Below are positions 44,301 to 52,100 of a stretch of DNA of 55,480 nucleotides, piece by piece. The notes beneath the pieces were generated by a model, which was not told where the DNA came from, did no database searches, and saw only the letters and a program-made list of their open reading frames with translations. This stretch comes from an uncultured Acetatifactor sp. GTDB lineage: Bacteria; Bacillota; Clostridia; Lachnospirales; Lachnospiraceae. The position numbers were made by a program, and so were the translations under genes. The DNA lies in NCBI GenBank assembly GCA_947627535.1, contig CANQWM010000016.1:1-55480 (forward strand). The letters run 5' to 3'. How positions within the stretch are numbered: position 1 is the stretch's first letter; each line of letters opens with the position of its first letter.

Positions 44301-44857
44301 GGATGCCCTATGAGGAGGGGAGCAGGATCCTGGCGTCGGTGGTTTATCAGAAGCCTTCGATCTGGAACACCTATCAGGAGGAGACCTTCCGGCTGCCGGA
44401 GCGGATCAGCGGATTGACCACCATCGCCTTTACGCTGCGGGATAAGGTACACATCAAGGGCTTTTGCTTTAAAAAGCCGGAGAAAGCTTACGAACAGCTC
44501 TGGGCGAAGGATGCATCATCTGTTTACGGCGACAGCTTCCGGTGGGACGGAAAGGCTGTCCGGGAGATTGGGAACAATGTGTCCGTGGTCTATGAGAATA
44601 TGGATTTCGGCGGGGAGGGTGCGGATTCCCTTACCATCTGCGGCGGGACAGCGCTTCCCCGCAACACGATCCACCTCCATTTTACCGATGAATCCGGCGT
44701 GACTGTAAACCGTATTCTGGAGTTTGAGGGGACAGGCGGCGCCTGCAGGGAACAGACTTTTTCCCTGGAGCCTCTGAAGGGCAAAGGAAAGGTGGAGCTG
44801 ATCTTCCTGCCGGGCAGCAGCTTTGATCTGGAGTATCTTCGGTTCCGGAAGATGTGA
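41357..44857 (+). CDS. GH2 beta-galactosidase-like glycoside hydrolase
   Basis: 1166 aa, larger than a simple GH2 enzyme. Order: sugar-binding jelly roll (PHDWLIYHAKDLYQDGCGWY), Ig-like domain, TIM barrel with HGVCEHHDLG, TSHNMPAPELMELAD, acid/base E398 in MWSIGNEI and nucleophile E477 in MYGSETAS, then a DUF4982-like Ig domain, another Ig-like domain, and two C-terminal beta modules that each start near GDSFRWDG/NVDFG-type segments, like CBM6-type carbohydrate-binding domains. There is no signal peptide. It probably acts on beta-galactosides or related imported glycans. GGGAGG precedes the ATG. Monocistronic or followed by the MraY paralogue 44 bp on. Confidence 0.92.
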   Translation: MSGHLIPFYDNWFFLKTDLDRTLADLQDCREKFEPVELPHDWLIYHAKDLYQDGCGWYRKEFTLEKAPEEGERLILRFEGVYMNSTLYVNGNKVGDWKYGYSTFDMDITGAVTQGRNEVILQVRHQAPNSRWYSGAGIYRKVWMKRCGRAYLPLDGTYVVIRPAEGGFLLEAETELGGPDWEKATCRYTLWKDGELSEDFGSGQWMRPAKAETEGEYGTQDPAPGLTGIKAFVASPRRWDIDDPQCYRLKVELLDAEGGELDAQEITVGFRETVFDRKKGFFLNGRHVKIHGVCEHHDLGCLGAAFHAPAFARKLRILKEMGCNAIRTSHNMPAPELMELADQMGFLIVDEAFDMWERPKTEYDYGRFFREWCPMDVRSWVRRDRNHPCLLMWSIGNEIYDTHADAHGQEITRRLQSMVQLHDPRGNGLITIGSNYMAWEGAQQCADILKAAGYNYGEQLYKAQHAAHPDWIMYGSETASLVHSRGIYRFPFSQSVLSDDDEQCSCLGNCSTSWGAKSWEYCILDDRDCEFILGQFLWTGFDYIGEPTPYHTKNSYFGMIDTAGFPKDPYYFFQSQWTDVKKAPMVHLFPYWDFNPGQKIDMRACTNAPEVELFLNGVSQGRRQIDHAHGKKLVADWQLEYTPGIVTAVAYDETGREVARDSRTSFGDSRRIVLTADRTGLAADGNDMCFVTVETVDDQGNRVENASDYVEVSLEGPGRILGMDNGDSTDYDEYKTTCRKLFSGKLLVVAGTTGEPGEITLHVRGRGLEPAKLTLPVREAGGAFQTYLEDCRTLPAAQAGLPERIPVRKAELRAPGGRRITKEVRELTVEAQLHPVDTTDRELVWRAVNDAGIPISYVKVEPAESGDGRLLARVTALGDGDFVVRCMVKHDGRTVLISQLECRAEGIGQAFLNPYEFVAGGLYTRAYGQLGNGNEKGVATERGAVSGPVYDNVDFGEFGSDELTMPVFALSGEPYDIDIWQGMPYEEGSRILASVVYQKPSIWNTYQEETFRLPERISGLTTIAFTLRDKVHIKGFCFKKPEKAYEQLWAKDASSVYGDSFRWDGKAVREIGNNVSVVYENMDFGGEGADSLTICGGTALPRNTIHLHFTDESGVTVNRILEFEGTGGACREQTFSLEPLKGKGKVELIFLPGSSFDLEYLRFRKM

Positions 44858-44901
44858 GGGATCTGGAATGTCTTAGTATGATTTGACGGGAGAAGGAATG
44901 T

Positions 44902-45867
44902 ATGTTATATCGGTTTATAGGGAATGAACAGGGCTCCCTGCCTGCGTTTCTGGGAATCCTTTTTGCCTTTGCGGTGACCGTGGCGGCCACGGCGAAGCTG
45001 CAGGGTCTTCTGCCGAAAGACGGGGGAAGGGAGTACGCCCATGACGGGAAGCTTTCGGCGGGGAAGCCTCGGGGAGCAGGAGTCATTTTTGTGCCGGCCT
45101 TTGTGGCGGCGGCGCTTTTGTTTTCACCGGTCAGAGCGGAAAATCTGATTTATCTGATTCTAATGGTGATCTGCATGATGACGGGCTTTCTGGATGATGC
45201 GTCGAAGGTGCCCTGGGGGGAATACAAAAAGGGCTTTCTGGATCTTTGTGTGGCGGCGCTGGTAGCCATGACCTTTCTGAAGTACAATTCCAGCGAAATA
45301 CGGCTTGTGCTGTTTGACGCGCAGGTGACCCTGCCGCCCGCGCTTTTTGCGGTGCTGGCGGTGATCCTGGTCTGGGGATCCGTGAACGTGACAAACTGTT
45401 CGGACGGCGTGGACGGACTTTCCGGGACGTTGACCATTATCTCGATCATGACGATCTATATGGTGGACAGGCTGCTGGGGGTTGGCGGCGGGTTCTCTTA
45501 TCTGATCCTGTTGTTCGCGGCGTGTATTCTGGGGTATCTCTGGTACAATGCGACGCCAAGCAGGCTGATGATGGGGGATGCCGGCTCCCGCTCCATGGGA
45601 CTTTTTATCAGTATCGCCATCCTGAAGACGGGGAGCCCGCTGCTCTATCTTCCCATTGCGCTGGTGCTGATCCTGGACGGAGGGCTGGGGCTGGTAAAGG
45701 TGTTCCTGCTCCGGTTTCTGAAGATCCGGATCCTGAAAAACATAAGGACGCCACTGCACGATCATGTGAGGAAGGTGTGGAGCTGGTCCAATACCCAGAC
45801 GGTATTCCGGTTTGCCATCATTCAGATCATTTTATCGGCGGCTGTGATATACGGAATCGGACTGTGA
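44902..45867 (+). CDS. MraY-like phospho-MurNAc-pentapeptide transferase paralogue
   Basis: 321 aa with about nine or ten membrane helices. Polyprenyl-phosphate sugar-phosphate transferase motifs: RGAGVIFVP, TGFLDDASK (Asp-Asp), NCSDGVDGLSG, NATPSRLMMGDAGS, and TPLHDHVRKVWSW. The last is the HHH loop of MraY with one His changed to Asp. It forms a lipid-linked sugar in the membrane. The gene is not in a division/cell-wall cluster, so it is probably a second MraY-type enzyme rather than the only one. greA starts 57 bp downstream. Confidence 0.87.
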   Translation: MLYRFIGNEQGSLPAFLGILFAFAVTVAATAKLQGLLPKDGGREYAHDGKLSAGKPRGAGVIFVPAFVAAALLFSPVRAENLIYLILMVICMMTGFLDDASKVPWGEYKKGFLDLCVAALVAMTFLKYNSSEIRLVLFDAQVTLPPALFAVLAVILVWGSVNVTNCSDGVDGLSGTLTIISIMTIYMVDRLLGVGGGFSYLILLFAACILGYLWYNATPSRLMMGDAGSRSMGLFISIAILKTGSPLLYLPIALVLILDGGLGLVKVFLLRFLKIRILKNIRTPLHDHVRKVWSWSNTQTVFRFAIIQIILSAAVIYGIGL

Positions 45868-45924
45868 TACGGGAACGAGCCGGGGGCTGCGGCGCAGAGA
45901 AGGAAATCAAACAGGAGGTCTGTC

Positions 45925-46428
45925 ATGTACGATGAATTAACGCCGGGAGATATCAAAAAGATGGAGGAAGAGATCGAGCACCGCAAGCTGGTGGTGCGGC
46001 CCAGTCTGCTGCAGGATGTAAAGGACGCCAGGGCTCACGGAGATCTCAGCGAGAACTTTGAATATCACGCGGCAAAGAAGGCGAAAAACCAGAACGAGAG
46101 CCGCATCCGTTATCTGGAGCGCATGGTAAAGACGGCAAGGGTGATAACGGACAGGTCCGCCGAGGACGAGGTGGGGATCAATAACACGGTGACGGTGCAG
46201 TTTACGGATGACGGTTCCGTGGAGACCTACAGGATCGTGACCACCGTAAGGGGAAATTCCCTGGAAAACCTGATCAGCAATGAAAGCCCGCTGGGGAAGG
46301 CGCTGATGGGGAAGAAGGAGGGACAGACGGTTCATGTGACCGTGAACGAGTCCACCGGCTATGACGTAAAAATCATAAAGCTGGAGAAGACGGCGGATGA
46401 AGACAGCGACAGAATAAGGAGTTTTTAG
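45925..46428 (+). CDS. greA: transcript cleavage factor GreA
   Basis: 167 aa. The N-terminal coiled coil carries the tip acidic motif in ARAHGDLSENFEYHAAKKAK (D and E residues that hold the catalytic metal in the RNA polymerase secondary channel). The C-terminal FKBP-like domain contains ISNESPLGKALMGKKEGQTV. It rescues backtracked RNA polymerase by stimulating transcript cleavage. The sequence is a little divergent (short N-terminus), so it may be a second Gre factor. CAGGAGG precedes the start. The next gene starts 2 bp after its stop. Confidence 0.93.
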   Translation: MYDELTPGDIKKMEEEIEHRKLVVRPSLLQDVKDARAHGDLSENFEYHAAKKAKNQNESRIRYLERMVKTARVITDRSAEDEVGINNTVTVQFTDDGSVETYRIVTTVRGNSLENLISNESPLGKALMGKKEGQTVHVTVNESTGYDVKIIKLEKTADEDSDRIRSF

Positions 46429-46430
46429 GG

Positions 46431-47933
46431 ATGAAACGGTATCTGCTGTTCGATCTGGACGGAACGCTGACGGACCCGAAGGTGGGAATCACCACCTGTG
46501 TACAGTATGCGCTTGCTTCCTTTGGAATCGAGGAACCTGATCTGGACAAACTGGAACCCTTTATCGGGCCGCCGTTAAAGGACAGCTTTATGCAGTTTTA
46601 CGGTATGGACGGGAGCAAAGCTGAGGCGGCGGTGGAGAAGTACCGGGAACGCTTCCGCGATACAGGTATCTTTGAAAACAGGATCTATCGGGGTGTGCCG
46701 AAAATGCTGAAGGATCTGTCCAAAAAGGGGATGAAGCTGGCTGTAGCCTCCAGCAAGCCCACGGTGTTTGTGGAGCGGATCCTGAAGCACTTTGGCATTG
46801 ACCGGTATTTTACCGTGGTGGTGGGAAGCGAGCTGGACGGCACAAGGGTGGAAAAGGCGCAGGTGGTGGAAGAAGCGCTGCGGCGGCTTTTCGGTGAAAA
46901 GCCTGTGGAAAAGGATCAGATTTACATGATCGGCGACCGGCGGTTTGACGTGGAGGGCGCGAGGGCGCAGGGAATCGAAAGCGTTGGCGTCACCTACGGT
47001 TACGGCGGGATCGAAGAGCTGAAGGAGGCGAAGGCGGATTATATCGTCAGGTCTGTGGAGGAACTTCACAGGTTTCTGCTGCGGGAGACGAAAGAGCCGG
47101 GGGAGAGTGCTGCATCGCGGCGGATATGGCGGCTGCTGTGCCCTGTGCTGCTGTTCTTCTGTGTAAACGGCCTGGTCTCCTGTCTGCTGCAGGTGCTGCT
47201 TGCGAAGGCGGGGCAAAGAGTCCCGGGGGCAGCATTTTTCTTCTTGCGTGACGAAGGGGGAAATCTGTCCGGCTTTACCGGCAATACCTGGGCCATGATC
47301 TCAGCGGTCAGCTATCTTGCCGCCACGCTGTCCGTCCGCGCCGCTGTGCGGGAGCACCTTCTGGAAACGGCGGAGGAGATGAAACTGTCCCATCTGAAGC
47401 GGGAGCCGAAGGGAAACTATGTCATTCTCGGGATTCTTACGGTGTGTGCGGTGCTTGGGCTGAATCTGCTTCTGGAGCTTTTCAAGGTTACCCAAAGCAG
47501 CGAGAGTTATCGGATCGTTCGGGAAAATCAGTTTTCCGCCGGCCTTTTTCTGGGACTGGTCAGTTACGGGCTGATATCGCCGACAGCGGAGGAGCTGATC
47601 TTCCGGGGCGTTATCTATGGACGTTTCCGGCAGATGATGGACCGCAGGATCGCGGTGGTATTTTCCGCGCTGCTGTTCGGGTTGTACCATGGGAATATGG
47701 TGCAGGGCATTTACGCTGCGCTCATGGGCTGCCTGATGGCGTATGCCTATGAATATTTTGGCAGCTTCAGGGCGCCTCTGGCTATCCATATCGCGGCGAA
47801 TGTGATGGCGTACGGTATGGGCTTTATGGGGACAGTGCTGGACAGTATGGTGAGCTGGCCGGTATGTCTGGCCTTTCTGGCCGTGGCGGCAGGGGAATTC
47901 TGGCTGCTTCACCGCCAGCGGAAGGCATTTTGA
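46431..47933 (+). CDS. HAD phosphatase fused to CPBP intramembrane protease
   Basis: 500 aa. Residues 1-213 are a phosphoglycolate-phosphatase-like HAD protein: motif I FDLDGTLTDP (D8, D10), motif II VASSKP, motif IV MIGDRRFDVEGA. From about 225 on there are eight or so membrane helices with the CPBP (Abi) motifs TAEELIFRG (E387, E388, R392), FGLYHGNM and PLAIHIAANV, which are the metal-binding residues of Rce1-like proteases. No Met or start site is present at the junction, so the fusion looks genuine. It may tie a phosphatase to membrane-protein or prenyl/peptide processing; target unknown. Starts 2 bp after greA. Confidence 0.92.
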   Translation: MKRYLLFDLDGTLTDPKVGITTCVQYALASFGIEEPDLDKLEPFIGPPLKDSFMQFYGMDGSKAEAAVEKYRERFRDTGIFENRIYRGVPKMLKDLSKKGMKLAVASSKPTVFVERILKHFGIDRYFTVVVGSELDGTRVEKAQVVEEALRRLFGEKPVEKDQIYMIGDRRFDVEGARAQGIESVGVTYGYGGIEELKEAKADYIVRSVEELHRFLLRETKEPGESAASRRIWRLLCPVLLFFCVNGLVSCLLQVLLAKAGQRVPGAAFFFLRDEGGNLSGFTGNTWAMISAVSYLAATLSVRAAVREHLLETAEEMKLSHLKREPKGNYVILGILTVCAVLGLNLLLELFKVTQSSESYRIVRENQFSAGLFLGLVSYGLISPTAEELIFRGVIYGRFRQMMDRRIAVVFSALLFGLYHGNMVQGIYAALMGCLMAYAYEYFGSFRAPLAIHIAANVMAYGMGFMGTVLDSMVSWPVCLAFLAVAAGEFWLLHRQRKAF

Positions 47934-47996
47934 ACAGGCAGAAAGGAAACGGCCGGCCGGGGAGACCGGAAGGCGCGGGAAAGGCAGGAGCCGTAT

Positions 47997-48851
47997 ATGA
48001 AATTTTCCGTTATCGTTGTGTGTCTGAATCCGGGCGGAAAACTGAAAAGCACAATGGACAGCATCCTGGGCCAGACCTGCCGGGATTTTGAAGTGATCCT
48101 GAAGGACGGCGGAAGCACGGACGGATCCGTGGAAGGCTGGAGACGGGAGGAAGGCCCGGAACAATGCCGGCGGGAGAGCGGCGCGCCGCACGGCGGGACG
48201 GTCCGCTTTTTTCAGGAGAAGGACCATGGGATCTATGACGCCATGAATCAGGCGGTCCGCTATACGTCGGGGGATTTTACGATATTTATGAACTGCGGCG
48301 ATACCTTCGCGGATGAAAAGGTGCTGGAGCGGGTGGCGGAGCGCGTTGAGGAACAGCGGGCGAAGGGCGCCGATCTGGGAAAGCTGGTGCTTTATGGCGA
48401 TACCCTCAGCGGAAAAAACAACGTGACCATCACGTCCGCGCCAAGGATTACGGGCTTTACCTGCTTCCGGAACATTCCCTGCCATCAGTCCTGCTTTTAC
48501 AGCACGGCTTTGTGCCGTGGGAAACCCTTTGACCTTCGGTATCGGATCCGGGCGGATTACGACCATTTTCTCTGGTGTTTTTATCGGGGCGGAGCGGCGC
48601 TTGTCCATGTGGGATTTCCTGTATCCTCCTATGAGGGGGACGGTTACTCGGAGAGCAGGGACAACCGGGCGCGGGACCGGAAGGAACATAAGCAGATCAC
48701 GGAAAGCTATATGACGAAGGGCGCGCTGCTGTGGTATCGGGCGGCTATGGCCTGTACGCTGGCCCCGCTGCGAAGCGCTCTGGCGGAAAGCCGGTATTTT
48801 TCGCGGATCTATCACGGACTCCAGAAAAAGATACTGGGGAGAAGAAATTGA
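47997..48851 (+). CDS. family 2 glycosyltransferase
   Basis: 284 aa GT-A fold enzyme. KFSVIVVCLNPGGKLKSTMD opens the nucleotide-binding domain, with KDGGSTDGS as the sugar-nucleotide motif, FFQEKDHGIYDAMNQAV and FMNCGDTF (DxD-equivalent). This resembles WcaE-type transferases used in exopolysaccharide or surface glycan assembly. There is no transmembrane segment, so it works at the inner face of the membrane. CAGGAG precedes the ATG. No polysaccharide cluster surrounds it, so the acceptor is unknown. Confidence 0.92.
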   Translation: MKFSVIVVCLNPGGKLKSTMDSILGQTCRDFEVILKDGGSTDGSVEGWRREEGPEQCRRESGAPHGGTVRFFQEKDHGIYDAMNQAVRYTSGDFTIFMNCGDTFADEKVLERVAERVEEQRAKGADLGKLVLYGDTLSGKNNVTITSAPRITGFTCFRNIPCHQSCFYSTALCRGKPFDLRYRIRADYDHFLWCFYRGGAALVHVGFPVSSYEGDGYSESRDNRARDRKEHKQITESYMTKGALLWYRAAMACTLAPLRSALAESRYFSRIYHGLQKKILGRRN

Positions 48852-48914
48852 CAGACGATTAAACAGAATAAACGGAATATTCAAATAATCTGACAATTTA
48901 TATAAAAGTCTTTA

Positions 48915-48943
48915 TTTACAGATCGGAAAAAATGGTGTATATT
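48915..48943 (+). promoter_or_regulatory. gltBD promoter
   Basis: TTTACA (48915-48920), 17 bp, TATATT (48938-48943). Transcription should start near 48950, leaving a leader of about 150 bases before gltB. Confidence 0.75.
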
Positions 48944-48952
48944 GATGTGAGT

Positions 48953-48994
48953 AAGGGCGCAACGGAGCGTAGAAAAGCTTCGCTGCGCCCTTTT
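48953..48994 (+). terminator. leader hairpin, possible attenuator of gltBD
   Basis: AAGGGCGCA (48953-48961) pairs perfectly with TGCGCCCTT (48984-48992), followed by TTG. It lies at the very 5' end of the predicted transcript, between promoter and gene, so it is not the terminator of the upstream glycosyltransferase alone. The rest of the leader has a further stem near 49001-49021 (GGAAA/TTTCC). Confidence 0.6.
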
Positions 48995-49103
48995 GTATGG
49001 AAAACGAAGAGAGGCTTTCCACGGAGCGCACGGCGGGAAAGGCTTATCAAAGAACGAAAGCGCACGGAAAAACAAAAAGCCGGGCAGAAAGGGAGCATGA
49101 AAC

Positions 49104-52100
49104 ATGTTTGACGTAAAAAAAGAACAGGCGGCCGCGCCGCTGTACCGGGAAGAATTTGAGCACGACAACTGCGGGATCGGCGCGTGTGTGAACATTAAGG
49201 GCAAAAAGAGCCGGGAGACGGTGGAAAATGCGTTAAAGATCGTGGAGAACCTGGAGCACAGGGCAGGAAAGGACGCGGAGGGAAAAACCGGCGACGGCGT
49301 GGGAATCCTGACCCAGATTCCCCACAGATTTTTTGCCAGAGTCACAAAGCCTCTTGGCATTGACCTCGGAAAGGAACGGGAATACGGCGTAGGCATGTTC
49401 TTCTTTCCCCAGGAGGAGCTTCGCCGCAACCAGGCGAAGAAGATGTTTGAGATCATTGTGGAGAAGGAAGGACTGGAGTTCTTAGGCTGGAGAGAGGTTC
49501 CCACCTTCCCCAACGTGCTGGGCCATAAGGCGGTGGAATGCATGCCCCATATCATGCAGGGCTTTGTGAAAAAGCCTGCGGATGTGGAGAAGGGGCTTCC
49601 CTTTGACAGACGGCTTTATATCGCCAGGAGGCTGTTTGAGCAGTCCACGGAGGATACGTACGTGGTCTCCTTCTCCAGCCGTACCATCGTCTATAAGGGC
49701 ATGTTCCTTGTGGGACAGCTGCGCACCTTCTTTGCGGATCTTCAGAGCGACGATTTTGAATCTGCCATTGCGGTGGTGCATTCCCGTTTTTCTACCAACA
49801 CCAATCCCAGCTGGGAGCGGGCCCACCCGAACCGCCTGATGGTACACAACGGAGAGATCAACACGATCCGGGGCAACGCCGACAAGATGCTGGCCCGGGA
49901 AGAAAACATGGAATCCGAACACCTGAAAGGGCAGATGCACAAGGTACTGCCCGCCATCAACAAGACCGGTTCCGATTCCGCCATGCTGGACAACACGCTG
50001 GAGTTTCTGGTGATGAGCGGCATGGATCTGCCGCTGGCGGTGATGATCGCCATTCCCGAGCCCTGGGCCAACGACAAGGCAATGTCCCAGACCAAGCGGG
50101 ATTTCTATCAATATTACGCAACCATGATGGAGCCTTGGGACGGCCCGGCCTCCATTCTGTTCTCCGACGGAGACATTATGGGAGCGGTGCTGGACAGAAA
50201 CGGTCTTCGTCCCTCCAGGTATATGATCACGGACGACGATACCCTGATTCTTTCCTCCGAGGTGGGCGTGCTGGACATCGAACCCACGAAGATCAAGGTG
50301 AAGGAACGGCTGCGTCCCGGCAGGATGCTGCTGGTGGACACTATCCAGGGAAAGGTGATCTCCGACGAGGAGCTGAAGGAAAAATATGCGTCCCGCCAGC
50401 CTTACGGCGAGTGGCTTGACAGCAATCTGGTGTTCCTGAAGGATCTCACCATTCCGAATGAGCGTGTTCCCGAGTATACCAGCGAGGAACGCCAGCGGAT
50501 GCAGAAGGCGTTTGGCTATACCTATGACGAGATCAAAACCAGCATCCTTCCCATGGCGAAAAACGGCGGGGAGGCCACCGCGGCCATGGGCGTGGATACG
50601 CCGCTGCCCGTGCTGAGCAGGACCTACCATCCGCTGTTCCATTATTTCAAGCAGCTGTTCGCCCAGGTGACGAACCCGCCCATCGACGCTATCCGGGAGG
50701 AGATCGTTACCTCTACAACGGTCTACATCGGGACAGAAGGAAACATTCTGGAGGAATCGCCAAAGAACTGCAACATGCTGCGGGTGAATAATCCTATCCT
50801 GACCAACACCGACTTGATGAAGATTAAGAGCATGAAGGCGGAAGGGTTCCGGGTGGAAGTTGTCCCCATTACCTATTACAAGAATACCAGCCTGGAGCGC
50901 GCCATCGACAGACTCTTTGTAGAGGTGGACAGGGCGTACCGGGACGGCGTGAACATTCTGATTTTGTCCGACCGGGGCGTGGACGAAAACCATGTGCCGA
51001 TTCCCTCTCTGCTGGCGGTGTCGGCGCTGAACCAGTATCTCGTCCGCACAAAGAAACGGACCCGTGTGGCGCTGATCCTGGAATCCGGTGAACCCAGGGA
51101 AGTGCATCACTTTGCCACGCTTTTAGGCTATGGCGCCTGTGCCATTAATCCTTACCTGGCGCAGGATTCCATCCGGGAGCTGATCGAGAACCATATGCTG
51201 GATAAGGATTATTATGCGGCGGTGAATGACTATAACAATGCGGTTCTTCACGGCATTGTCAAGATCGCTTCCAAAATGGGGATCAGCACCATCCAGTCCT
51301 ATCAGGGCTCCCAGATCTTTGAAGCCATCGGCATTGCGCCGGAGGTGATCAGCAGGTATTTCAGCAATACGGTGTGCCGTGTGGGCGGCATCACCCTGAA
51401 GGATATCGAAAGACAGGTGGATGACCTTCACTCTCAGGCTTTTGATCCCCTCGGACTTGGAAATGATCTGACCCTGGACAGCCCGGGGCATCATAAGATG
51501 CGCAGCGGCGGCGACGAGCATCTGTATAATCCCGCCACCATTCATATGCTGCAGGAGTCCACGAAACGTGGCGATTATGGGATGTTCAAACAGTATACCG
51601 CCATGGTGAACGATGAAAACTCCATCCGCAACCTGCGTGGATTAATGGATTTCAACTATCCGGAGAAGGGTATAGACATAGATGAGGTAGAGCCGGTGGA
51701 GTCCATCGTCACAAGGTTTAAGACCGGAGCCATGTCCTACGGTTCTATTTCCAAGGAGGCTCATGAGACCATGGCGATTGCGATGAACCGTCTCCACGGC
51801 AAGAGCAATTCCGGCGAGGGCGGCGAGGATCTGGAAAGGCTGACCGTGGGCCCTGACGGGCTGGACCGGTGTTCTGCCATCAAGCAGGTGGCAAGCGGAC
51901 GCTTTGGCGTCACAAGCCGGTATCTTGTCAGTGCGAAGGAAATCCAGATTAAGATGGCCCAGGGCGCAAAGCCCGGCGAGGGCGGCCATCTGCCCGGGGG
52001 GAAGGTATATCCCTGGATTGCCAAGACGCGTCATTCCACCCCCGGCGTCTCCCTGATTTCGCCGCCCCCTCATCATGACATTTATTCCATTGAGGACCTT

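Noticed and set aside
41717..44452. Long open frame (911 codons) on the minus strand opposite the GH2 gene
   Set aside because: No protein family motif, composition typical of the antisense of a G+C-rich gene, and the plus strand has full GH2 catalytic motifs.
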